A stretch of 64,000 nt of DNA from Polyangia bacterium. Its GTDB lineage: Bacteria; Myxococcota_A; Polyangia; Nannocystales; Nannocystaceae. A program made the position numbers and the translations under genes. The stretch lies in NCBI GenBank assembly GCA_030430565.1, contig JAUIKS010000010.1, positions 124,001 to 188,000 on the forward strand, read 5' to 3'. Under the pieces are notes generated by a model. The model made no database searches. It saw only the letters and a list, made by a program, of their open reading frames with translations, and was not told where the DNA came from. Below, piece after piece: positions 18,454 to 25,550 of the stretch; within the stretch, counting starts at the first letter, position 1, and each line of letters opens with the position of its first letter.

Positions 18454-19407
18454 TCAGTGCATCGTGCAGGCGCGTCGGTAGGCCCCCGGCGACGACCCGG
18501 TGATGCGCTTGAACGCCTTACTAAACGCGGATTCCGACGTGTAGCCCACGCGGTCGGCGACCTCGGAGACCGACAGCTGCTCGGTCCGCAGCGCGACGCT
18601 GGCGATGTGCATGCGCCAGCGCGTCAGGTAGCGCGTGGGCGGCTCTCCGACCAGCTCGCTGAACCGGTCGAACAGCCCGGAGCGAGAGAGCCCGACCTCG
18701 GCGGCGAGGGTCGCGGCGGTCCACGGCCGCCGCGGGTCGCGATGGACGAGTCCGAGCGCCTGCCCGACGTGGGGATCGGTGAGGCCGCGCAGCCAGCCGC
18801 GCAGCTCGGGCGAATTCTCCGCGCGCGGGCGCTCGAGCACGGCGCGCGCGGCCTTTGTCACCAGGACGTCGGCCAGGCGCGTGATGACCAGCTCCGAGCC
18901 GGGGCGCCCGCTCTCCAGCTCCTCGACCATCAGCTGCAGCATCGCGGGCAGCCACGCGCTCGCGTCCTCGTCGGATCCGCGCAGGTGCAGCAGCGGCGGC
19001 AGGCCCGAGAGCACGGGGTGGACGTCGCTGCGCTCGAAATCGAAGCGCCCGCACAGCAGCGAGGTGCGCGGCCCGGCGCCGCGGATCTCGAGCGTCGGGA
19101 CCGAGCGCGTGCCCGCGTCGCGGCGTGTCGGCAGCGAGGTGATCGGGACCGGCGGACGTCGCAGATCGTCGCACATCACGTGCGGGTGTCCACCGGGCAG
19201 CACCACGATGTCGCCGCGCTCGAGCGCGATCGCGGGCTCGTTCTCGCCGGCCAGGCGCGCCCAGCAGCGCCCGCGCACGACCGCGTGGAAGATCCCCCCC
19301 TCGCGGCCCCGGGTCGACACGGACCAGGGGTTGTCCAGCTCCGCGCGCGAGAACAGCGAGCCCGACAGTCGCAGGCTCCCGAGGACATCTGACAGGGGAT
19401 CGGTCAC
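18454..19407 (-). CDS. AraC-family regulator with cupin_6 sensor domain
   Basis: This 317-residue regulator begins MTDPLSDVLGSLRLSGSLFSR, the usual opening of cupin_6-type AraC proteins, with the cupin motif ALERGDIVVLPGGHPHVM. The C-terminal HTH shows TAATLAAEVGLSRSGLFDRF and SVSEVADRVGYTSESAFSKAFKR. The start is GTG. Two near-identical 30-bp repeats lie just upstream, between this gene and a small membrane-protein gene on the other strand. They are probably its operators. Confidence 0.88.
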   Translation of the reverse strand: MTDPLSDVLGSLRLSGSLFSRAELDNPWSVSTRGREGGIFHAVVRGRCWARLAGENEPAIALERGDIVVLPGGHPHVMCDDLRRPPVPITSLPTRRDAGTRSVPTLEIRGAGPRTSLLCGRFDFERSDVHPVLSGLPPLLHLRGSDEDASAWLPAMLQLMVEELESGRPGSELVITRLADVLVTKAARAVLERPRAENSPELRGWLRGLTDPHVGQALGLVHRDPRRPWTAATLAAEVGLSRSGLFDRFSELVGEPPTRYLTRWRMHIASVALRTEQLSVSEVADRVGYTSESAFSKAFKRITGSSPGAYRRACTMH

Positions 19408-19448
19408 GAAGCCAGGCTACACGATCCGCGCCGCGCGTCGACGGCCGT

Positions 19449-19478
19449 GGACGATCGGGCAAGAACTCTGGACGCGCG
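19449..19478. promoter_or_regulatory. 30-bp direct repeat, copy 1 (candidate AraC operator)
   Basis: The element consists of ggacgatcgggca, five variable bases and tctggacgcgcg. It matches copy 2 at 25 of 30 positions, all differences falling in the central five bases. Within it the pentamer ggacg recurs 21 bp apart, the half-site spacing expected for an AraC protein. It lies about 40 bp upstream of the regulator's start codon. Confidence 0.65.
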
Positions 19479-19529
19479 CGCCATCGCCGTCAGGAGCCGC
19501 GCAGCCCGCCAAGGCGCATCAACCGTCGC

Positions 19530-19559
19530 GGACGATCGGGCAGGTGTTCTGGACGCGCG
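19530..19559. promoter_or_regulatory. 30-bp direct repeat, copy 2 (candidate AraC operator)
   Basis: This is the second copy of the element, starting 81 bp after the first and in the same orientation, with the same 13- and 12-base conserved arms and a different 5-base centre. It is closer to the small membrane-protein gene on the + strand, suggesting one site per divergent promoter or cooperative binding. Confidence 0.65.
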
Positions 19560-19714
19560 AGCATGGGGCGCCCCGCGGGCCGCCGCTAGCTTGGTCCTCG
19601 TCAGGTCGCGTCAGCGGCCGGCGCGGCGCGGCCTTCACTACCTGTCACAAGGGTCAGGAAGTGAGCCTCGCCGCGCCTCGTCATCACCCTCCCTCGAAGC
19701 AAGGACTCCCCGTC

Positions 19715-19972
19715 ATGAAGAAGTGGACCGCCACCATCGCCAATTTCTTTCTCCCCGGCCTGGGCTACCTCATCGCCGGGAAGCGGGGCCTCCTCGGCGT
19801 CGCGTGGCTGATCGGCGTGATCGGCCTGACCTACGTCGAGTTCGGGATCCAGCAGCCCATGCCGCAGCTCTACTGGGTGATGTTCGCCAGCGTGTTCCTG
19901 ATGAACACCGCCTTCGCGATCGACGTGTTCCGCGAGGTCTCGCGCGCCGAGGGCGTGCCCGCGCGCGTCTGA
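19715..19972 (+). CDS. Small two- to three-helix membrane protein
   Basis: The 85-residue product opens with MKKWTATIANFFLPGLGYLIAGKRG, resembling TM2/DUF5683-type small membrane proteins with a Pro-Gly-x-Gly turn between helices. Further hydrophobic segments are GLLGVAWLIGVIGLTYV and YWVMFASVFLMNTAFAI. AAGGA lies about ten bases upstream of the ATG. It is divergent from the cupin_6 AraC regulator and follows the two operator-like repeats, so it is the probable target. Its function is unknown. Confidence 0.78.
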   Translation: MKKWTATIANFFLPGLGYLIAGKRGLLGVAWLIGVIGLTYVEFGIQQPMPQLYWVMFASVFLMNTAFAIDVFREVSRAEGVPARV

Positions 19973-19982
19973 GCGCCCGCGC

Positions 19983-22007
19983 TCACCGTCGCGTCGGCGC
20001 GTCGCTCGGCTCCGCCCCGCGCGCCTCATGGACCGGCAGCGCGCGCCAGCCGATCCCCCACAGCGCCACGAGCAGCAGGTGCCACGGCGGCTTCGTCGGG
20101 GCGCCGCGCCGGCGATCGCCGGCCAGCAGCGTCGCGTCGTCGCGGACGTCATCGCACGCGTAGCTCGCCAGCTCGTGCAGCGTCGACGCGCGTTCGAATC
20201 GCGCGCGGCGCTGCGCGATCGTCTCGCCCTCGCCCAGCGGGAGGAGGCGAAGCTTCCGGCGCGCGACCAGGACCTGCTCGATCTCCGGACCTGCCTCGAG
20301 GCACACCTGGCGCGCGAGCCAGGAGCGCGCGTCGGGTCGGCGCTGCCCGACGGTCCGCAGCAGCTTCTCTCGCTTCGCCCGCGAGAGCACCGGGCGGTGC
20401 GTCGCGGTCGGGATCGCCGGCGTCGCGAACAGCTGCGTCCGCCGGCCTTCGTGGTCGATCCCTAGCACCACCAAGTAGGTGTCGTCGCGCGGGGCGTCGG
20501 GCGCGAACAGGCGCCAGTGCTGGATCGTGTTCGAGAACTGGATCCACGTGTAGATCGGCTCGAACAGCGCGGCGCGGGCGGGCGTGAACGGGCGCGCGCG
20601 CGGCAGCACCCACAACAGCGCGCCGCTGAGGTGCACCACGCACAGCGCTGGGATCATCAGCCGACGACGTCCGACGCCGCGCCTGCGCGCGCGCGTGATC
20701 AGCAGCAGCGCGCAGGCGATCGTCAGCCACGGCCACAGCCGCGGCGCGAACACCAGCACCACCGCCGAGCCCGCGAAGTAGAGCAGCAGCTCGACGATCG
20801 AGAGCGCGCGTGCGCGCGCCTCGGGCTCGCGGTCGCGCGCGAGCGCCGGGTCGCCGTTGTCGAGCAGCAGGTAGTAGCTCGCGGTCGCGAGCACGAACAC
20901 GCCGACCGACATCGTCGCGAACACGCCGACGTGAAACAGCAGCCCCAGCGGGATCCACAGCCGCCGCGAGCTGACGAGCTCGAACGCTCGCCAGCCCCGG
21001 CGCGTAGCGAGAATTCTGCGGACCCCGAGCGCCGCCGCGATCCCCAGGAGCATGCCCATGTCCTCGGTGACGCCGAAGTGAGCCGCCGGCTCGTAGTCGT
21101 GGGCGAACAGCGCGCCGCCGAACGCCGCGAGCAGGACGACGACGACGCGTGACGCCCAGCGCGGCGGCGCGCGTCGACCCGGGAGTTCCGCGAGCGTGCG
21201 CACGACGACCAGCGCGAAGCAGAACTCGAGGTACAGCGTCAGGTGCGTGGCGAGCCAGAACACCGGCGTCAGCTCGCGCGCGTACTCGGTCAGCGGCCAG
21301 CGCCCGAAGTTGTTGCCGGTCACCGAGTAGTGGACCGCGTGTCCGAAGATCCAGCTGCCGCCGTCTTTGGCGATCGCGTTCGCCAGGTACACCGGGATCA
21401 GCTGCAGGACGAGCAGCACCCGTGGCCAGCGCGGCACGGACCGCAGCGGCTGGTCGCGCGCGTCGATCGAGTACGCCGCGCCGCAGTCGGAGAAGCACAG
21501 CATCACGAGCGCGATCATCAGGACCTGCTCGCCGCCCCACGCGAGGTCGTTGCGCGACCACAGCGAGAAGTACAGCGCCAGCGTCGACCACTTCGCCAGC
21601 GTCGTGCGCGTCCCCGTGATCAGCCCCAGGCACGCGACGTACAGCGCCGCGAAGTGCAGGTGGACCGCGAGCGGCGAGTCCCAGAAGTGCAGCGGCGACC
21701 ACTCGATCCCGGCCGGGTACTTCAGCAGCGTCCACACGCCCGGCGTGAGCAGGTCATCAAACTGCGCCCGCGCCTCGACGAAGCGCGCGCCCGCGGTCGT
21801 CAGCAGGCCGGCGCTGGAGAACAGGTACTCGCCGAGGATGTGCAGCGAGACGATGTTGAACAGCAAGAACGCGCCGAGCGCGACGCGGAAGCGACCCAGC
21901 GGTCGCGGATCCTCGTAGCCCAGCAGCACGTCGAGGACGCGCTCACGCTTGAGCAGCGCGAGCGCGCCCAGCAGCGCGACAAACACGAGCGTGAAGAGAT
22001 CCGCCAC
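19983..22007 (-). CDS. HTTM-domain (vitamin K-dependent carboxylase-like) membrane protein
   Basis: The 674-residue protein has ten or more hydrophobic segments. The N-terminal ~300 residues read like an HTTM domain (RFRVALGAFLLFNIVSLHILGEYLFSSAGLL and LYFSLWSRNDLAWGGEQVL), the horizontally transferred transmembrane domain related to vitamin K gamma-carboxylase. The C-terminal ~200 residues are soluble, with FAPDAPRDDTYLVVLGIDHEGRR. Bacterial HTTM proteins are mostly uncharacterised. The start is GTG. It converges on the small membrane-protein gene with a 10-bp gap. Confidence 0.8.
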   Translation of the reverse strand: MADLFTLVFVALLGALALLKRERVLDVLLGYEDPRPLGRFRVALGAFLLFNIVSLHILGEYLFSSAGLLTTAGARFVEARAQFDDLLTPGVWTLLKYPAGIEWSPLHFWDSPLAVHLHFAALYVACLGLITGTRTTLAKWSTLALYFSLWSRNDLAWGGEQVLMIALVMLCFSDCGAAYSIDARDQPLRSVPRWPRVLLVLQLIPVYLANAIAKDGGSWIFGHAVHYSVTGNNFGRWPLTEYARELTPVFWLATHLTLYLEFCFALVVVRTLAELPGRRAPPRWASRVVVVLLAAFGGALFAHDYEPAAHFGVTEDMGMLLGIAAALGVRRILATRRGWRAFELVSSRRLWIPLGLLFHVGVFATMSVGVFVLATASYYLLLDNGDPALARDREPEARARALSIVELLLYFAGSAVVLVFAPRLWPWLTIACALLLITRARRRGVGRRRLMIPALCVVHLSGALLWVLPRARPFTPARAALFEPIYTWIQFSNTIQHWRLFAPDAPRDDTYLVVLGIDHEGRRTQLFATPAIPTATHRPVLSRAKREKLLRTVGQRRPDARSWLARQVCLEAGPEIEQVLVARRKLRLLPLGEGETIAQRRARFERASTLHELASYACDDVRDDATLLAGDRRRGAPTKPPWHLLLVALWGIGWRALPVHEARGAEPSDAPTRR

Positions 22008-22119
22008 GGCGTCGCGTCATCGTAGCAGCCCCACGGAGCTCCTACGCGCCGCCGCGCCGCGCCGCGCCTCGATTCGCAGACTTGGCGCGCGGCGCAGGAT
22101 CTGGCAATCCCTTCGCAAG

Positions 22120-23043
22120 ATGCGACGCTTCTACCCCATCGGCACGCCTGGACAACCGTGGACGGACGCTGACACGGCGACCTGGCTCGAGCGTCAGCAG
22201 CGTCAACGCAGCTACCACGACGAGGTGCGCGCGCAGCTCGAGCGGCTCGACCCCGCCTTCGAATTGCGGCGTTACGGCGCGCTCAGCATCGACCCCGCGC
22301 GCTACCCCCTGCTCTGCGTTCGAAGCGCGCGCCCGGTCGCCGGCGCCCCCTGGGCCCTCATCACCGGCGGCGTGCACGGCTACGAGACCAGCGGCGTCCA
22401 AGGGGCGCTGCAGTTCCTCCACACGGCGGCGCGCGACTACGTCGATCAAATCAACCTGCTGATCGCGCCCTGCGTGAGCCCCTGGGGCTACGAGGTCATC
22501 AACCGCTGGAACCCCCGCGCGGTCGATCCCAACCGCTCCTTCGTCGCCGACAGCCCAGCCGAGGAGTCCGCCGCGCTGATGTCCCTCGTCGCCGAGACCG
22601 CCGCGAACCACGGACCCTTCGCGCTCCACATCGATCTCCACGAGACCACCGACAGCGACGAGGAAGAGTTCCGCCCCGCGCTCGCGGCCCGCGACGGCAA
22701 GTCCCACGAGCCAGGTTTAATCCCCGACGGCTTCTACACCGTCGCCGACAGCCAAAACCCGCAGCCCGCCTTCCAAAAGGCGATCATCGCCGCGGTCGAG
22801 CAGGTCACCCACATCGCCCCGCCGGACAACAACGGCCAGATCATCGGCGCCGACGTGACCCAGCACGGCGTCATCCACTACCCCTTCAAAGCCCTCGGCC
22901 TGTGCGCCGGCGTCACCGACGCCCGCTTCACGACGACCACCGAGGTCTACCCCGACAGCGACGCCGCCACCCCCGAGATCTGCAACGCCGCCCAGGTCGC
23001 CGCCGTCCGCGGCGCCCTCGACTTTTTGTTAGCGAGCGCCTGA
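22120..23043 (+). CDS. M14-family metallocarboxypeptidase
   Basis: The 307-residue protein has the M14 zinc motif H86-x-x-E89 in ITGGVHGYET and the third zinc ligand H174 in HIDLHET. The substrate-carboxylate residues N138-R139 are in DPNRSF, and a candidate catalytic glutamate is E275 in TTTTEVYP. No signal peptide is seen, so it is probably cytoplasmic. Close relatives act as carboxypeptidases or as deacylases related to succinylglutamate desuccinylase; which applies here is unclear. The start is ATG, without an obvious Shine-Dalgarno. Its 3' flank carries the repeat-rich gap. Confidence 0.85.
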   Translation: MRRFYPIGTPGQPWTDADTATWLERQQRQRSYHDEVRAQLERLDPAFELRRYGALSIDPARYPLLCVRSARPVAGAPWALITGGVHGYETSGVQGALQFLHTAARDYVDQINLLIAPCVSPWGYEVINRWNPRAVDPNRSFVADSPAEESAALMSLVAETAANHGPFALHIDLHETTDSDEEEFRPALAARDGKSHEPGLIPDGFYTVADSQNPQPAFQKAIIAAVEQVTHIAPPDNNGQIIGADVTQHGVIHYPFKALGLCAGVTDARFTTTTEVYPDSDAATPEICNAAQVAAVRGALDFLLASA

Positions 23044-23075
23044 ACCCCTGCTCTGCTCTCCCAGCTGCTCGGTTC

Positions 23076-23157
23076 TGCTCTGCTCTGCTCTGCTCGGCTC
23101 TGCTCGGCTCTGCTCTGCTCTGCTCTGCTCTGCTCTGCTCGGCTCGGCTCGGCTCGG
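23076..23157. repeat. 5-bp tandem repeat tgctc/ggctc, about 16 units
   Basis: About sixteen pentamers alternate between tgctc and ggctc. The unit length is not a multiple of three and the array lies about 30 bp after the M14 gene's stop codon, so it is a non-coding microsatellite. Confidence 0.85.
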
Positions 23158-23239
23158 TCGTTGTGCCGGGCTGTGCTGCGCAGCAAAGCCCGCGTCACAC
23201 CAACTCCCGCCGCGCATTCGCTCCCGAAGGCACCGAGAG

Positions 23240-23274
23240 CATGTCAACGACGCCCGAAGGGTGGCGTTGACGTG
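23240..23274. repeat. REP-like hairpin, copy 1 (16-bp stem, GAA loop)
   Basis: A 35-base inverted repeat is centred on cgcccgaaggg. It pairs over 16 positions around a GAA triloop with one A-G mismatch and wobble pairs. Its sister element follows 136 bp later with the same flanks and loop but different outer stem bases that still pair. Confidence 0.65.
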
Positions 23275-23375
23275 ACTCCCGAACACCGCCCGCGCGTCGT
23301 ACCCCGAGCACCGTGAGCGCAGAGGCGGAGCGGGGCGGAGAGGGAGGGGCGGGGGGTCGGATGAGGACTTAAAGA

Positions 23376-23410
23376 CATGTATGCGGCGCCCGAAGGGCGT
23401 CACATACGTG
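23376..23410. repeat. REP-like hairpin, copy 2 (16-bp stem, GAA loop)
   Basis: This has the same architecture as copy 1: a catgt left flank, CGCCC-GAA-GGGCG core and acgtga right flank. Outer stem pairs differ from copy 1 at three adjacent positions with compensating changes on both arms. One C-A mismatch and wobble pairs are present. Confidence 0.65.
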
Positions 23411-23494
23411 ATCTCCGCAAGTAGCGCCCCCCGCCCCTCCCTCCAAGAGCCCCGCGGGACAAATTAAAGCGCTCCGAAGCAGCGAGCGAGCCAC

Positions 23495-23570
23495 GTTGAG
23501 TTCGGTTGAGTTCGGTTGAGTTCGGTTGAGTTCGGTTGAGTTCGGTTGAGTTCGGTTGAACTCCGTTGTG
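23495..23570. repeat. 10-bp tandem repeat ttcggttgag
   Basis: Five perfect tandem copies of ttcggttgag are flanked by partial or diverged copies (gttgag before; ttcggttgaa and ctccgttgtg after). The array ends about ten bases from the stop codon of the antisense membrane-protein gene. Confidence 0.9.
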
Positions 23571-23579
23571 TCCTAAGAG

Positions 23580-24290
23580 TCATGACGAAGGAGCGTCAAC
23601 AAGCGTCAAACGAAGCTCGCCGTGAACCCGCTGCAGATGCTCCACCAGCGCCGCCAAGAACAAGCTCGCCCCCAGCAGCTCGAGGGACTCCTCCACCAGA
23701 TCGATTAGCGCGTACCCCAGGTTATCGCTGCCGTGGACCTCCGCCCAGCGCCCCAGCGGCAGCTCCATCACCAGCGCCCCGCCGACGTACAGCGCCCCCG
23801 CGATCATGAACTGTCGGCGCGTCCGGACCGGCAGCGCCCGCAGCAGCCCGACCTGATACAGCCCGAACACCAGCACGATCACCGACGCCGGGATCACCCA
23901 CCCGAAGTACAGCCAGCCGCTCGTGTCGAACCACCAGCTCGCCGCCTCGTGCACCCCGACCACCTCATCCATCGAGATATAGAAAAACGCCAGCGCCAGC
24001 AGCCCCCAGCGCGTCGTCGACGGCGCGCTCGCCCGGCGCGCCGAGATCGCGTGCAGCGTCAGCGCGACGCCGCACGCGAGCAGCAGCATCGACGCGTACC
24101 ACGTCGGGATGTTGCCCTCCACGCTCAGCGAGAGCAGCGGGTAGAACCACTCCAGCGGGTCGCGCTCGGTCACGTAGCTCGACAGCTCGACCCCGAGGCT
24201 CGCGCCGCTCAGGCCCAGCACGATCAGCAACAGCGCCCGGCGGAGCCGCGTCACCGTCAGCGAGAGCGTCAGCGGGGTCGTCACCTCCAT
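23580..24290 (-). CDS. Polytopic membrane protein of unknown function
   Basis: The 236-residue product has about six hydrophobic helices and polar motifs within them: FFYISMDEVVGVHE near the middle and LIDLVEESLELLG near the end. The clustered Asp/Glu and His residues resemble metal-binding or lipid-active membrane enzymes, but I do not recognise the family. It lies 18 bp after a lipoprotein gene in the same direction and is likely co-transcribed. Confidence 0.7.
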   Translation of the reverse strand: MEVTTPLTLSLTVTRLRRALLLIVLGLSGASLGVELSSYVTERDPLEWFYPLLSLSVEGNIPTWYASMLLLACGVALTLHAISARRASAPSTTRWGLLALAFFYISMDEVVGVHEAASWWFDTSGWLYFGWVIPASVIVLVFGLYQVGLLRALPVRTRRQFMIAGALYVGGALVMELPLGRWAEVHGSDNLGYALIDLVEESLELLGASLFLAALVEHLQRVHGELRLTLVDAPSS

Positions 24291-24308
24291 GGACGATCCG
24301 GCGGCGCG

Positions 24309-24992
24309 CTACCGGCCCTTCTTCGGCTTCTTCGACTTCTTGTGCTTCTTCGGCTTGCGCGTGCGCATCCGTCGGACATCGACGCGCACATCCCCGTCTA
24401 GCCCGCCGTGGTACAGCGGCCGATTCGGCGCCAGCACCCAGGCGACGAACATGTCCGTGGAGTACAGCGAGCCGCCCTTAAACTTCACCGTGAACTCGAA
24501 GGTCGCGTGCTCGCCCCCGTGGTCCACCTCGTCGGTGAAGATCACCTCGCCGACCGCCTTCTCGCCCTCGATCGTGAAGCCGAGCTTGGCGATCGCCACG
24601 GCCTCGTCGCGCGCGCCCGTGCTCGAGGGGATCGCTCGCAGCTCGAACACGATCGTGCCCTTCTGCTCGCGCGACTCATCGAGCGTGATCGTGTCGACCT
24701 CGCCGTCGCCGTCGACGTCGACGTTGTTGATCCTCGTCTCTTCGGCATTGATCGCGCGCTCGAGGCCCTCGCCGCTGCCGACCTCGCCCTCCTTGAGCAG
24801 CTCCGCCATCGCCTTGATGTCGAAGTCGCTGGCCTTCACCGTCGCCGCCGCCTCCGAGCTGCTTGACCCGCGCTTGGACTTCGCGTCCCCGCCCGCGTCA
24901 GCGCAGCTGGATAACGCGACGGTAGAGGCGACGGCCAGCGCGGGCATCAGCGTGAGCGCGCGGAGGCGGGGGGACTCCTCGAGGACGCCCAT
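24309..24992 (-). CDS. Lipoprotein with Lys/Arg-rich C-terminal tail
   Basis: The 227-residue product has a signal sequence ending in the lipobox L-S-S-C, then a Ser/Ala-rich linker. A globular domain contains an Asp-rich VDVDGDGEVDTITL segment that could bind Ca2+. The last ~20 residues are almost all Lys and Arg (KPKKHKKSKKPKKG), an unusual tail for an exported protein that could bind anionic surface polymers. The ATG before GVLEESPR is chosen as it opens the signal peptide. No family is recognised. Confidence 0.7.
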   Translation of the reverse strand: MGVLEESPRLRALTLMPALAVASTVALSSCADAGGDAKSKRGSSSSEAAATVKASDFDIKAMAELLKEGEVGSGEGLERAINAEETRINNVDVDGDGEVDTITLDESREQKGTIVFELRAIPSSTGARDEAVAIAKLGFTIEGEKAVGEVIFTDEVDHGGEHATFEFTVKFKGGSLYSTDMFVAWVLAPNRPLYHGGLDGDVRVDVRRMRTRKPKKHKKSKKPKKGR

Positions 24993-25062
24993 GGGTCGCA
25001 GTATCCCACGAGGGGTCGCGCCGGGGTGTCGCGCGCGGATCTGCGCGAACAAACCGCTTGAT

Positions 25063-25083
25063 TTAGTTAGTATATCTAACTAA
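25063..25083. promoter_or_regulatory. AT-rich 8-bp inverted repeat: candidate MarR operator
   Basis: The arms ttagttag and ctaactaa are exact reverse complements around tatat. This pocket is strikingly AT-rich for the window, sits about 30 bp upstream of the MarR start codon and has MarR-site size and symmetry. It may overlap the -10 region, which suits autorepression. Confidence 0.7.
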
Positions 25084-25114
25084 TTATATTTCGAGGAGGC
25101 CGAGAACGCCCGTT

Positions 25115-25546
25115 ATGTCCCCGCAGCCACATCACGACTACGCGCTCGCCGCCCGCGTCTGGGCGCTCGGTCTCGCCTTCGAAGCGCGGCTGGCCCGTGA
25201 GCTCGTCGCGCTCAAGCTCTCCGTCGCCGACTTCCGCTTGATCGGCGAGGTCATGGGCGCGCCGGCTGGGCTCCGGCAGTCCGAGCTTTCGCGGCGTCTC
25301 GGCGTCACGGCGCCCACGGTCTCGGCGGCGGTCTCGCGGCTCGAGCGCGCCGGCGTGCTGCGCCGGCGCGTCGACCCTGACGATCCCCGCGCGAAGCGGG
25401 TCTACCTGTCGGAGGCGGCGCCGCTCGAACCTGGCCTCGAGGTCCTCCAGCGCCTCGACGCGCTCCTGCGCGCGGGCCTCTCGGCCGCCGACCGCAAGCG
25501 CCTGCCGGGGCTGCTCGACGGGCTCACCGGCCGTCTCTCGGAGTGA
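25115..25546 (+). CDS. MarR-family transcriptional regulator
   Basis: This 143-residue winged-helix regulator has the recognition region LRQSELSRRLGVTAPTVSAAVSRLERAGVL and wing RRVDPDDPRAKRVYLSE, classic for MarR. The ATG follows a GAGGAGG about 15 bases upstream. The carotenoid-oxygenase gene starts four bases after its stop, so the pair is an operon. The AT-rich palindrome upstream is the likely operator; the ligand might be a carotenoid or its aldehyde product (inference). Confidence 0.9.
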   Translation: MSPQPHHDYALAARVWALGLAFEARLARELVALKLSVADFRLIGEVMGAPAGLRQSELSRRLGVTAPTVSAAVSRLERAGVLRRRVDPDDPRAKRVYLSEAAPLEPGLEVLQRLDALLRAGLSAADRKRLPGLLDGLTGRLSE

Positions 25547-25550
25547 TTCC

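Larger units (their letters stand above)
23044..23579. other. Gene-free 536-bp region with short repeats and two hairpins
   Basis: This region lies between two convergent genes. It contains a pentamer array, two structurally matching 35-bp hairpins and a decamer array, annotated separately. Open frames across it are low-complexity (for example SALLCSALLC) and I do not consider them coding. Confidence 0.7.

Noticed and set aside
20191..20215. tRNA T-loop-like gttcgaatc
   Set aside because: It lies inside the HTTM coding sequence and no cloverleaf can be drawn around it. No tRNA was found in the window.
23495..23570. CRISPR array
   Set aside because: The units are 10 bp and directly adjacent without spacers. 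This is a simple tandem repeat, and no cas genes are present.
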